From assembly GCF_049472135.1 (NCBI RefSeq), contig NZ_JBMOVV010000005.1:62001-126000 (forward strand): a stretch of 64,000 nucleotides of DNA, written 5' to 3'. Source of the DNA: Arcobacter_B sp049472135. Lineage in GTDB: Bacteria; Campylobacterota; Campylobacteria; Campylobacterales; Arcobacteraceae. Below the pieces are notes generated by a model. That model searched no databases, was not told where the DNA came from, and saw nothing but the letters and a program-made list of their open reading frames with translations. The translations under genes and the position numbers were made by a program. Below, in pieces: positions 9,306 through 17,658 of the stretch (positions within the stretch are counted from its first letter, which is position 1; the number at the start of each line of letters is the position of its first letter).

Positions 9306-11870
9306 CTACATATAATCTAAGTTTTTATCGTCAGTTTTATTATTTTCTCTTGATTCTAAAATAGTTCTTGTATCTGCATTACTTTGAGCATTAGAGTTTT
9401 GATTACTATTTTGATTATTAGATGAGCTTTGATTATTTTCATTTGAGTTAAAATCTAAATTAAATGTTGTATCTTCACTAAATGTCTTATTTAATGCATT
9501 TTTTAATCCATTTTGACTATCCACAAAAGCTTCTAATGTAGAGTTATTAGAGATATTCATACTAATACTAATCGCATTATCTTTATCACTTTTCATAATA
9601 ATTGCAATTGTTCCTAAGTTAGCTGGATTTAAATTAATTCTAAATGCAGTTACTGGTGGTTTGTAGTTCTCATACATTTGTCTTGCAACATCTGACATCA
9701 TAGTTGACATTTGTTGTCTTGCACCAATTATTCTTGCTTGTATACTTTGTGCTAAAGAAGGATTTATATTAAGAGTAACTTCTTGTTCTATTTTATCAGT
9801 TGAAGTTGAAGTTGAAGTAGAAACTAATGTTTCAGTAGCTTTTGCAATATTATTACTATTTTCAATACTTTTATTGATTATATTTCTAATTTCATCTTGC
9901 TTAACACTATTACTTATAGCAAGTCTATCTAAGAAACTTCTTCTATCACTAACTAATGTTTCACTAACTTTAGTTTGCTCAGACTTAGTTACTTCAACAT
10001 CAACTTTTTCTAAACCAATATCAAGTTTTTTAGCACCCTCTTTTACATCTTCTACATTTTTTGCATCTTTAACTTGGTTTAAAGCTTCAGCCTTATTTGC
10101 TAAAGAGCTTTTATTTGCATTACTTCTTTGAGTACTTAAATAAATATTTGTTAAGAAATCTTTTGAGTCATTGCTATTTTTTACAGCAGATGTTGAATCA
10201 TTTTTAGAAACTTCATTATTTGCTTTTGTATCACCTAAAGTTTTCTTCTCATCTAAAAACTTAGACTCTTCTACCAGTTTATCTAGTAAAGATTTTTCTT
10301 CTTTCTTTTCAGGAGTTTTAGTATTTAAAACTGATTGCTCAAGCTCTTTTTTTGATACATTTAAACTTTCATTGTTATCTTTTGTATTTAATGAAGCTAA
10401 ATCTTTTGCAACTTTTTCATTTTTAACTTCAACATTTGACAAATTAGAAGATTGAGATTCTTTATTTTCACTTTTTAAACTACTATTTTCTTCCTTAATA
10501 TTCTTATTTAAATTAAGATTATCAGTTTTATCTTTTATTTGAGAATTAGTGTCTTCTTCTTTTAAACTATTTTGATTCAATGATATTGAAGTTTCTTTAG
10601 TTTCATTTTTCTTAGAATCTATTATACTTACAGTTTCAGTAGTTTGATTTTTTACTTGTGTATCTAAACTTGTTTTTTCTGTGTTATTACTATTTGATTG
10701 AGTAGTAGATTTTTGTTCACTATTTAATAAACTAACTTCTTTATCTTTAGATATTTCATCAGGTATATTATCACTTTGTTTAGTAGTGTTGTTTATATTT
10801 TCTTTATCTTTTATAAGCTTTTTATCATCTATAGCAGATTCTTTTTCTTTTGTTTCATCAGTTGACTCTACTGAAGATTTAATCTCTTTTGTTTCAACTT
10901 TTAGATCACTATTTTTACTAGTATCTTTTTTATTTTCTAAATTATTAGGTTCATTTTTATTTTCTACACTATTCTTAACTGAATCTTCTTTAGTATTTTG
11001 ATTAGTTTTATTTTCACTATTATTTAATGAAACTGGTTTAGAATCGTTTAAAGGACTTGTTTCTTTAGTGTTTTTATCTTTTTTTGACTCACTAATAGTT
11101 TCAGTAGTTAAAGTTTCATCACTTTTTTTATCAGTCTTTGCTAAACTAGTTTCACTTTTATTTTGTTCTAATTCTTTTGAAACTTTTTGATTATCATCTT
11201 TTTTATCTTTTGAAGATACTTCTAATTGCTTTGTATCATCACTAGATTTTGTATCTTCTTTACTATCTGTTTTAGAAATTTCAAGCTCTTTTTTAGAACT
11301 ATTATTTTCAGATAATAACTTTTTATCAGTTTTATTGTCTTCTGTTTGAGTTAAAGAATTATCTTTATTTTTTGTCTCATTTTTTGATTTATTATCAATA
11401 TTTGAATTTTCACTATTTTTTGCTTCTTTTTTAGCCTCTACAATTAACCTATCCAATAAAGAATTAGAAGATTTTGTTGGATTTAATGTCTCACTTTTTT
11501 CTAAAGTTTTTTCAGTATTAGTTAAAGACTCTTTATTTTTTGAAGTATCTAAACTATTTTGCTTATTTTCAGTTTTTTCATTTGAAATATTTTTATCACT
11601 ATTTTTTATTTCATCTTTAAACTCTACAGTTTGTGTTGATTTAGTAGATATTGTTTCATCTTTAGCAGATGATAACTCTTTAGAAGAATTAGAATTTACT
11701 TTATTTTCCTCTAAAGAACTATTATTCTTAGCTTCTTCTTTTAAGCCACTTAACATAGAATCAAAAAGTGAAGCACCTTCTTTTTTTTCACCTTTTAAAG
11801 ATGTTTTACTTGATGAAGATGTATCATTAACACTTGTTTGTTTTGCTAAAAAATCAACTTGTTTACTCAT
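9306..11870 (-). CDS. fliK: Flagellar hook-length control protein FliK, unusually long
   Basis: An 854-residue protein. About 650 N-terminal residues are low complexity (Ser, Lys, Glu, Asn, Asp, Thr), with many repeats of the style 'KSENKxSxxNxxxxK' and almost no aromatic residues. Around residues 700-790 comes the FliK C-terminal domain (INPSLAQSIQARIIGARQ, then FRINLNPANLGTIAIIMKSD), followed by an Asn/Ser-rich tail. FliK is secreted, measures the hook and triggers the FlhB switch. The long disordered part agrees with a ruler function, and its length may set hook length. It lies between flgC and fliR with gaps of 3 and 6 bases. Confidence 0.88.
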   Translation of the reverse strand: MSKQVDFLAKQTSVNDTSSSSKTSLKGEKKEGASLFDSMLSGLKEEAKNNSSLEENKVNSNSSKELSSAKDETISTKSTQTVEFKDEIKNSDKNISNEKTENKQNSLDTSKNKESLTNTEKTLEKSETLNPTKSSNSLLDRLIVEAKKEAKNSENSNIDNKSKNETKNKDNSLTQTEDNKTDKKLLSENNSSKKELEISKTDSKEDTKSSDDTKQLEVSSKDKKDDNQKVSKELEQNKSETSLAKTDKKSDETLTTETISESKKDKNTKETSPLNDSKPVSLNNSENKTNQNTKEDSVKNSVENKNEPNNLENKKDTSKNSDLKVETKEIKSSVESTDETKEKESAIDDKKLIKDKENINNTTKQSDNIPDEISKDKEVSLLNSEQKSTTQSNSNNTEKTSLDTQVKNQTTETVSIIDSKKNETKETSISLNQNSLKEEDTNSQIKDKTDNLNLNKNIKEENSSLKSENKESQSSNLSNVEVKNEKVAKDLASLNTKDNNESLNVSKKELEQSVLNTKTPEKKEEKSLLDKLVEESKFLDEKKTLGDTKANNEVSKNDSTSAVKNSNDSKDFLTNIYLSTQRSNANKSSLANKAEALNQVKDAKNVEDVKEGAKKLDIGLEKVDVEVTKSEQTKVSETLVSDRRSFLDRLAISNSVKQDEIRNIINKSIENSNNIAKATETLVSTSTSTSTDKIEQEVTLNINPSLAQSIQARIIGARQQMSTMMSDVARQMYENYKPPVTAFRINLNPANLGTIAIIMKSDKDNAISISMNISNNSTLEAFVDSQNGLKNALNKTFSEDTTFNLDFNSNENNQSSSNNQNSNQNSNAQSNADTRTILESRENNKTDDKNLDYM

Positions 11871-11873
11871 AAT

Positions 11874-12344
11874 CTATGCTTTCAATATATCTAATGTTTT
11901 AGTATCTATGTTCTTATGTGTATTAAATGCAGCAACATTTGATTCATAAGATCTCATAGCTTCAACTAAATTAACCATCTCAATTACAGGATTAATATCA
12001 GGATAAGCAACATATCCATCTTCATTTGCATCTGGATGATTTGGTTCAAATCTCATTACAGGTTGAGCATCAGATTCAACGATAGATTTAACACCTACTC
12101 CTCTTAATGCTACTTCTGTTTGTTCTTTACTATTCATTTTATCTAAAGTTTGTGCACTATTATTTTTAGTATTTGTTTTACCAAGTAAAATATCTTCAAA
12201 AACTACTTCTTGTTTCTTATAAGGTCCACCTTGTTCAGTGTGAGTTGTTTTAGCATTAGCTATATTTGCACTTGTAACATTTATTCTAGTTCTTTGAGCA
12301 CTCATACCAGAAGTAGCTACATTATATCCATCAAAAAAACCCAT
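11874..12344 (-). CDS. flgC: Flagellar proximal rod protein FlgC
   Basis: A 156-residue rod protein with the N-terminal axial-protein signature (GYNVATSGMSAQRTRINVTS, ANIANAKTT) and a C-terminal helix MVNLVEAMRSYESNVAAFN. Length is near the usual 134-165 for FlgC. It follows fliE (13-base gap). Its normal partner flgB is not adjacent but lies about 17 kb away beside fliF, so the common flgB-flgC-fliE operon is split here. Confidence 0.95.
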   Translation of the reverse strand: MGFFDGYNVATSGMSAQRTRINVTSANIANAKTTHTEQGGPYKKQEVVFEDILLGKTNTKNNSAQTLDKMNSKEQTEVALRGVGVKSIVESDAQPVMRFEPNHPDANEDGYVAYPDINPVIEMVNLVEAMRSYESNVAAFNTHKNIDTKTLDILKA

Positions 12345-12357
12345 TGCTAACTCCTAA

Positions 12358-12654
12358 TTATATTTGCATTCTCATAACTTCTTTATATGCATTTAAAGCT
12401 TTATTTTTAACTTCTAATCCAAGTTTCATAGAAAGTTCAGCTTCTTCAATTTGTTGAACTGCATGTTGAAGATTTGTAACCTTACCAGTAGCTATTTCTT
12501 CCATAGCTTTATACCCTTGAAGTTGTTCTTTATTTACTTCTGAAACTGCATCATTTAACATATTTGAAAATGTTGAATCTTTTTTTGTATCAACATTTGT
12601 ATTAGTATTTAATGTTAGTGGATTTATTGAGTCTGCTATTGAAGATATTTTCAT
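12358..12654 (-). CDS. fliE: Flagellar hook-basal body junction protein FliE
   Basis: A 98-residue protein matching FliE in size and in its C-terminal helices (AVQQIEEAELSMKLGLEVKNKALNAYKEVMRMQI pattern, residues ~65-98). FliE links the MS ring and export gate to the rod and is the first exported rod component. It lies directly upstream of flgC and 10 bases after a small membrane-protein gene. Confidence 0.93.
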   Translation of the reverse strand: MKISSIADSINPLTLNTNTNVDTKKDSTFSNMLNDAVSEVNKEQLQGYKAMEEIATGKVTNLQHAVQQIEEAELSMKLGLEVKNKALNAYKEVMRMQI

Positions 12655-12664
12655 TTATAATCCT

Positions 12665-13006
12665 TTAGCTTGCATTTTGTTTTTGCTGAGCTTTTTCTTC
12701 AGCATTTACTATTTCTTGAACATTTAGTTCATTTAACATAGCATCAATTTTTTCTTCATTGTAGTTAAAATCTAGTTCTGCTTTTCTATCATCTAAACTA
12801 AATAAAGAGATTATTAGTGATAGCATCATATTACTGATGCCTTTTAAAATTACTGTTATTCCTATTATACCTAAAATCATTTCATAAGGCGTAAATAGTT
12901 CTGCATTTACTACAAAAAATATTACTGTTGCAAAGAATCCAGTAGCTATATATAATCTAAATATACCACTGTTTATAACATTTTGAGAGAATCTTTCTAC
13001 TACCAT
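12665..13006 (-). CDS. Small two-helix membrane protein in flagellar cluster, function unknown
   Basis: A 113-residue protein not recognised as any named family. Two hydrophobic segments (about residues 15-35 and 42-70) are followed by a charged cytosolic tail rich in Glu, Lys and Gln. A possible ribosome-binding site (AAGAG) precedes the ATG. It takes the place after flhG where many Campylobacterota carry fliA (sigma-28), but it is not a sigma factor. The tight 10-base spacing to fliE suggests co-expression with rod genes. Reality of the gene is well supported by the dense coding context. Confidence 0.7.
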   Translation of the reverse strand: MVVERFSQNVINSGIFRLYIATGFFATVIFFVVNAELFTPYEMILGIIGITVILKGISNMMLSLIISLFSLDDRKAELDFNYNEEKIDAMLNELNVQEIVNAEEKAQQKQNAS

Positions 13007-13074
13007 GTTACTCTTTTTTCTTTAACAATTAAAAAAGTACAATTTTTTTTATGCTCTTGCACTTCAACTAACCT

Positions 13075-13896
13075 TTAGTGAATATTTTTTAATAAATAAT
13101 CAATTATCACCTGCAGTTGTCTTGTAGAATCATCTTGAATAAACTCTTTTGTAAAGAGTTTTCTTAGTCTTCCAGTTGTTGAGATATTAGCAGATGTTGA
13201 AACGTTTCCTATATATTCTACCATAAAATCTTTACTTAGTCTATTTTTTTTTGCTAAATTAACTAGAGAATTTACAATAGTTTTTCCTATCTGGTAACTC
13301 TTAGTGTGGTTAAAACACAACATAAGCTTACTTTTATCATTGGATAGCATTTTTATTAGTGAATACACATCTGTAAGGGCACTTGGATCAGTTGTTGTTA
13401 TTGCCAAAATATTGTCAGAAATTGATAAAAACTCTTTTACATAATCATTTAATCCTGCTCCTGTATCAACAAGAACAATATCGAATTTATTTAAAGCAAT
13501 TACATCTTGAACTATTCGTGAAAAAACAAAAGAGTTTGAGTGATTAGAATATTGATAACCACTTTTACCTGCTATTAAATATAAATCTTCATATTCCGTT
13601 TTTAAAATCACTTCATCTAAACTTTTCATTCCATCAATATAATCAAAAAGTGTCACCTTTGGCTTCATATTTAATAGAACTTGCATATTTGCTAAACCAA
13701 TATCTGCATCAATTACAGCAACTTTAAAACCTCTTCTTGACAATAAAAAAGCAATATTTGCAGTAAAAGTTGATTTTCCAACACCACCTTTACCTGAAGT
13801 AATCGTAACAAGTTTAGTTTTTGATTGATAGTTTGATCTAACCCTATTAGTTAGATTTACAAGCTTACTAGCTTGTGAAGAAATCACATCAAACAA
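13075..13896 (-). CDS. flhG: MinD-like ATPase FlhG (flagellar number control)
   Basis: A 273-residue ParA/MinD-family ATPase. The deviant Walker A motif SGKGGVGKST is at residues 34-43, with the conserved IDADIGLANMQVLLNM (~62-77) and DIVLVDTGAGLND (~137). FlhG (FleN) limits flagellar number and site together with the GTPase FlhF, whose gene ends 2 bases upstream. The C-terminus shows no obvious amphipathic MinD membrane helix beyond FIQDDSTRQLQVIIDYLLKNIH. A 68-base gap separates it from the next gene. Confidence 0.93.
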   Translation of the reverse strand: MFDVISSQASKLVNLTNRVRSNYQSKTKLVTITSGKGGVGKSTFTANIAFLLSRRGFKVAVIDADIGLANMQVLLNMKPKVTLFDYIDGMKSLDEVILKTEYEDLYLIAGKSGYQYSNHSNSFVFSRIVQDVIALNKFDIVLVDTGAGLNDYVKEFLSISDNILAITTTDPSALTDVYSLIKMLSNDKSKLMLCFNHTKSYQIGKTIVNSLVNLAKKNRLSKDFMVEYIGNVSTSANISTTGRLRKLFTKEFIQDDSTRQLQVIIDYLLKNIH

Positions 13897-13898
13897 TC

Positions 13899-15053
13899 TT
13901 ATCTCCTAACACATTCATTATTCATGAAACAATCAATTAAAAAAGAACTATCTGATACTACTAAATCATCAGGTACATTTTGACCTACTGAAAAATAAGT
14001 AATAGATTTTTTTGTTTTATGAGCAAAAGAGATTAAGTTTCCAAAACTTTTTGTTTCATCAAGTTTTGTAAATGTTAAATAATCGATATTTAATCTTGAG
14101 TAATTAGCATATATTTCAAGTAAATCACTTTGTTTAACATTTGCTGGCATAACTAATATTTTTTCAATTGGAAGTTCTTCTACTTTTTTCTGATAATCAT
14201 TTATCATCTCAATCTTATCCACATCATATTGACTAGAACCTGCTGTGTCAATAAATATGTAATTACAATCTTTTAATCTAAGTAGAGCTTCTGCTAAATC
14301 TTCAGGTTTTTTTACTATTTCTAAAGGTAATCTCATAATATTAGTATATGCTTGAAGTTGTTCAATAGCACCAACTCTAAATGAGTCTAAAGTAACAATA
14401 CCTACTTTATAACTTTGACCTAATTTATAAGCATATCTTGCTGCTAATTTTGAAATAGTAGTTGTTTTACCAACACCTGTTGGTCCTACCATCATAATAA
14501 TTTTTCTTTGATGCTTTCTTAAAGGCATTTCATATTTAATAGGTATAATTCTTCTTAGAATCAATTTAAAAAAATCATTAACTTTTTTAGGGTTTGATTT
14601 TAAAGAAATTGGCAATTGTTTTATTGTCTTTTTCATTATTGTATATGTCATTTCTTGATCAAATTCATTTTGCTCAAAAAGATTATATATATCTACAAAC
14701 TCATGGGGAATTGTTAAATCATATAATTGACTTTTAGGATTCCATAAAGACTTTTGAACAAGCTCTAATTTCTCTTGCATTTTAGTTATTTCTTCTTTGA
14801 AATCATAAACATGCGTTTGAATTGGCTTTGTATCTTGACTATATTTTTTAGTTATTGCTGGCTTTTTATAAGAGAAGTTGTTTTTATTGTCTTCATCTTC
14901 TAATGCAACTACTACTTCATACATATCTTTACCAGATTCATGTGCATTAGCAATTTTTTTTGTAGAAATTACAATAGCTTCTTCACCGCACTCTTCTTGT
15001 GCAGCTCTTAAAGCAGCAGTAGGGGTTTCTCCTAAGAAAGAGAGCATATTCAT
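13899..15053 (-). CDS. flhF: SRP-type GTPase FlhF (flagellar placement)
   Basis: A 384-residue protein with the FlhF N-terminus (MNMLSFLGETPTAALRAAQE, then EAIVIST), a charged middle, and an SRP-family NG domain with P-loop GPTGVGKT at residues 190-197 and DTAGSSQYD around 270. FlhF recruits the first basal-body components to the cell pole. The start overlaps the preceding gene by 4 bases (ATGA). Its partner flhG follows 2 bases later. Confidence 0.95.
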   Translation of the reverse strand: MNMLSFLGETPTAALRAAQEECGEEAIVISTKKIANAHESGKDMYEVVVALEDEDNKNNFSYKKPAITKKYSQDTKPIQTHVYDFKEEITKMQEKLELVQKSLWNPKSQLYDLTIPHEFVDIYNLFEQNEFDQEMTYTIMKKTIKQLPISLKSNPKKVNDFFKLILRRIIPIKYEMPLRKHQRKIIMMVGPTGVGKTTTISKLAARYAYKLGQSYKVGIVTLDSFRVGAIEQLQAYTNIMRLPLEIVKKPEDLAEALLRLKDCNYIFIDTAGSSQYDVDKIEMINDYQKKVEELPIEKILVMPANVKQSDLLEIYANYSRLNIDYLTFTKLDETKSFGNLISFAHKTKKSITYFSVGQNVPDDLVVSDSSFLIDCFMNNECVRR

Positions 15054-15442
15054 TTTAATCTTCCATCTTTATAGATTTTTTCAATTGTACCGTCTGCCTT
15101 TTTAATTCTAATAAAATCATCATTTTCGTAAATAATTTTACCTCTTTTTTCAATTTCTAAAGCACCAAATTTAAACGTAACACTCTCTTTTTTATACACC
15201 TTTACATTTTTTTGGCAAAGGATAGAACCGTCATTTATATAGTGTCTTGTAACATACTCATTTTCATCAATATCTTTTAATGTTAAAGGGATACAAGACT
15301 TTCTAATTTTATTTACATTTACAAGTCTTAATTTTGCTTTTGAAAGCTTCTCTTCATATGCAAAAGACTCTTTTGCAATTAAAACAGTAATAGCATAAGA
15401 TTGAATTGACAAAAATATAATCAATAAACTATGCTTTAACAT
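15050..15442 (-). CDS. Small secreted protein, FlgA-like C-terminal part suspected
   Basis: A 130-residue protein. I chose the ATG at 15442 (MLKHSLLIIFLSIQSYA signal peptide) because it follows a GGAGG ribosome-binding site by 11 bases. An upstream in-frame ATG at 15460 overlaps that site. The C-terminal 60 residues (YINDGSILCQKNVKVYKKES, then GKIIYENDDFIRIKKADG) loosely recall the SAF/ring-chaperone region of FlgA, which helps assemble the P ring. The protein is much shorter than standard FlgA (about 220), so this is tentative. It overlaps the 3' end of the FlgN-like gene by 14 bases and flhF by 4 bases. Confidence 0.55.
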   Translation of the reverse strand: MLKHSLLIIFLSIQSYAITVLIAKESFAYEEKLSKAKLRLVNVNKIRKSCIPLTLKDIDENEYVTRHYINDGSILCQKNVKVYKKESVTFKFGALEIEKRGKIIYENDDFIRIKKADGTIEKIYKDGRLK

Positions 15443-15806
15443 CGAAGATTTGTCCTCCATTCACAGCAGAAATTTCATCTACTAAATCACTATACATTTG
15501 TTTAACAGGTAAAACTATAGAAGCTAGTTTTTTATTTAATTGATATAATTCTCTTAAATTATCTTCTAAACCATCTACTTGTTCTCTATAAATATTAACA
15601 TCTACTCCTGTTTTCATTTCAGAGATAAGTTCTTTATTTAATTCAGATTTCAAAGAAGCAATTTCATTTATTAGATTATGTTTTTGTTCATTTCTTTCAA
15701 GTAAACCTTCATTTTTACCCTCTTTTATATCAACAATATCTTGATTAATCGACTCTTTTAATTCATTTACTAATTGAGTCATTTTTTGTACTACTTCTTC
15801 AACCAT
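15429..15806 (-). CDS. flgN: FlgN-like flagellar export chaperone
   Basis: A 125-residue, wholly helical, acidic protein with heptad-rich helices (MTQLVNELKESINQDIVDIK, LIERNEQK-like NEQKHNLINEIASLK). Size and helical pattern match FlgN, the cytosolic chaperone of FlgK and FlgL. It sits directly after flgJ (9-base gap), a common position for flgN in Campylobacterota. Coiled-coil proteins of this size are easy to mis-assign, so the name is probable rather than certain. Confidence 0.7.
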   Translation of the reverse strand: MVEEVVQKMTQLVNELKESINQDIVDIKEGKNEGLLERNEQKHNLINEIASLKSELNKELISEMKTGVDVNIYREQVDGLEDNLRELYQLNKKLASIVLPVKQMYSDLVDEISAVNGGQIFDVKA

Positions 15807-15815
15807 AAGAGTTCC

Positions 15816-16115
15816 TTACTTATTATTTCTTGATAAAAATTCATAAAGCATATTACTGATTCCCAAACTTCCTGTAGAACTATTAGAAATTGCTTGTGTA
15901 TACATACCTTTTATGATATCAGAACCAGCTGCATCACCTGCAACTTTTGTTGATTTCAAAGATATATCCATGATTTGTTTTAAAAAAAATGCTTCAAATT
16001 CATCACTTACTTTTTTTAATTGTTGTTCTTCTAAGTTATCTGTTTTTATATTGTCAAACTTTTTTGCATTGTTTATTACAGACATGTTAACAAGATTATT
16101 AGTATTTATATCCAT
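15816..16115 (-). CDS. flgJ: FlgJ-type rod-binding protein (no muramidase domain)
   Basis: A 99-residue protein with the FlgJ N-terminal rod-binding motif (residues 30-60, VSDEFEAFFLKQIMDISLKST) and the typical YTQAISNSS, GISNMLYEFL ending. FlgJ caps the growing rod. The C-terminal peptidoglycan hydrolase of enterobacterial FlgJ is absent, as is usual in this phylum, so wall opening needs another enzyme. It overlaps motB by one base (16115). Confidence 0.9.
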   Translation of the reverse strand: MDINTNNLVNMSVINNAKKFDNIKTDNLEEQQLKKVSDEFEAFFLKQIMDISLKSTKVAGDAAGSDIIKGMYTQAISNSSTGSLGISNMLYEFLSRNNK

Positions 16116-16891
16116 TATTCCAACCTATCAAAGAAATTTTCTTCACTTAAAATATCATCTTGTGCTTCTTGTGCAAAGAATCTCATTTCAACTCTTCTGT
16201 TATCTGCTGAAAGCTCACTTTTAGGATGAAAAGATGAGTAAGCAGAAACTTTTAAAATTGCAGGATCAATTCTATTTTTAATTAGCTCTTTTACAACAGA
16301 AATTGATCTTAAAGCTGATATATCCCAACCATCTCTTGGAATTTGACTATTGTTTAAATTATTTCTATCTGTATGACCTATAATTTCAATATTAAATGTT
16401 TGAGGCATCGTTCTAATAACTCTTGCAATTTTAGAAACAAAGTTTTTAGCCGCTGGGTTTGTTAAGTCATATTCACCCTCTTTAAACATAATAGTTGAAG
16501 GTATATCTAATGTAAACTCATTTTTCCCTTTTTCAATATTCACTTCTTGAAGTTCACTTGTAGAGTTTGCATTTATTTCTTGTACAATTTGAGCCATTTC
16601 TTCTGCTGCATTCTCTGCTGCATTTTCACTAGAGCCTTCGCTATTGTCATCTTCAGAAGTACTTTGAGCGTTATCATGTTTTTCTGTTTGAGTTTCAACT
16701 GATGTTGTTGTATCAATAAATCCCATTGCCTTTTTCATTACTTCAAAGTATTCTTCTACTTTCTTCTTATCCATTACAGCCATAGATAAAAGAAGAATAA
16801 AGAAAGTTAATAGTAATGACATTAGGTCACCAAATTGTACTAGCCAACCTGGTAAACATTTAGGACACTCTGGACATTTATCTTTTCCCAT
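16115..16891 (-). CDS. motB: Flagellar stator protein MotB
   Basis: A 258-residue stator subunit. The N-terminus carries three cysteines (C6, C9, C12 in CPECPKC), followed by the membrane helix with the proton-carrying aspartate D22 (FGDLMSLLLTFFILLLSMA). A Gln/Ser/Glu-rich linker leads to an OmpA-like peptidoglycan-binding domain (IEIIGHTDRNN around residue 165, then DISALRSISVVKELI). It is preceded by motA with an 8-base gap. The Asp22 environment fits a proton-driven rather than obviously sodium-driven motor, but this cannot be settled from sequence alone. Confidence 0.95.
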   Translation of the reverse strand: MGKDKCPECPKCLPGWLVQFGDLMSLLLTFFILLLSMAVMDKKKVEEYFEVMKKAMGFIDTTTSVETQTEKHDNAQSTSEDDNSEGSSENAAENAAEEMAQIVQEINANSTSELQEVNIEKGKNEFTLDIPSTIMFKEGEYDLTNPAAKNFVSKIARVIRTMPQTFNIEIIGHTDRNNLNNSQIPRDGWDISALRSISVVKELIKNRIDPAILKVSAYSSFHPKSELSADNRRVEMRFFAQEAQDDILSEENFFDRLE

Positions 16892-16899
16892 TTTATTTT

Positions 16900-17655
16900 C
16901 TACTCTTCTACTTCAGTTAAAATTGCATTTAATTGCATTTTGATATTACCAATAGACTCTTCTGCAGCAATCATAGTAGTACCTTTAATTATTACTTCAC
17001 AAGCAACCATTTCTTTTTCATGTTTTTGACTTAATTTATTTTCAAAAATACCAGCTAAAAGAGTACCAACTAAAGCACCATACATTGTTGTAAGTAAGGC
17101 AACGGCCATTGCTGGACCAACAGCAGCAGGGTCAGATAAGTTTGCAAGCATTGCAACAAGTCCTACTAGAGTACCAATCATACCCATGGCACCAGCTGTT
17201 CCACCTACATTACCAAAAAGACCAATCATTGTTTTGTGTCTTTTTTCCATATGTTCTAATTTATACTCAAGTAAAGGCTGTAAAACTTCTGCTTTAGTAC
17301 CATCAACTAAAAGTTGGAATCCTTCTTTAAAAAAAGGATTTGTTTCTTCCATAACTTTTTGCTCAATCTGCATTACACCATGTTTTTTAATTTCAGTAGC
17401 ATAAAAAATGATTTTCTCTACTAATTCAGGTAAAGGTTCAACAGGAACTTCATTTAATGCAATTTTCATTGAAGCACCAACTCTTTTTAAATCACTTGCT
17501 TCAAATTGTCCTGCTGTTACAGCAATTGTTCCACCAAATACGATAACAACAGAAGGTATATCAATATAAGGTCCAAAACCAACTCCACCTAAAATAATAG
17601 CTAGGGCAACTAAACCCCATCCACCACCAAATCCAGCTAAGGTACTTTTATCCAT
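16900..17655 (-). CDS. motA: Flagellar stator protein MotA
   Basis: A 251-residue protein with four membrane segments (about residues 8-25, 33-50, 148-172, 180-205) and the MotA signature around 140-190 (GNVGGTAGAMGMIGTLVGLVAML). It forms the ion channel of the stator with MotB, encoded immediately downstream. It lies 3 bases after fliY, linking stator and switch genes in one unit. Confidence 0.96.
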   Translation of the reverse strand: MDKSTLAGFGGGWGLVALAIILGGVGFGPYIDIPSVVIVFGGTIAVTAGQFEASDLKRVGASMKIALNEVPVEPLPELVEKIIFYATEIKKHGVMQIEQKVMEETNPFFKEGFQLLVDGTKAEVLQPLLEYKLEHMEKRHKTMIGLFGNVGGTAGAMGMIGTLVGLVAMLANLSDPAAVGPAMAVALLTTMYGALVGTLLAGIFENKLSQKHEKEMVACEVIIKGTTMIAAEESIGNIKMQLNAILTEVEE

Positions 17656-17658
17656 AAC

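Noticed and set aside
9874..11001. Several plus-strand open frames opposite fliK
   Set aside because: Low-complexity antisense shadows (Ser/Leu/Phe-rich) of the Ser/Lys-rich fliK; no ribosome-binding sites and no recognisable domains.
10171..11600. Tandem DNA repeat array in fliK
   Set aside because: The low-complexity protein has similar but not identical units; no exact tandem repeat of fixed length was found by eye.
17109..17404. Plus-strand open frames opposite motA
   Set aside because: Overlap each other and a secure gene; no start signals.
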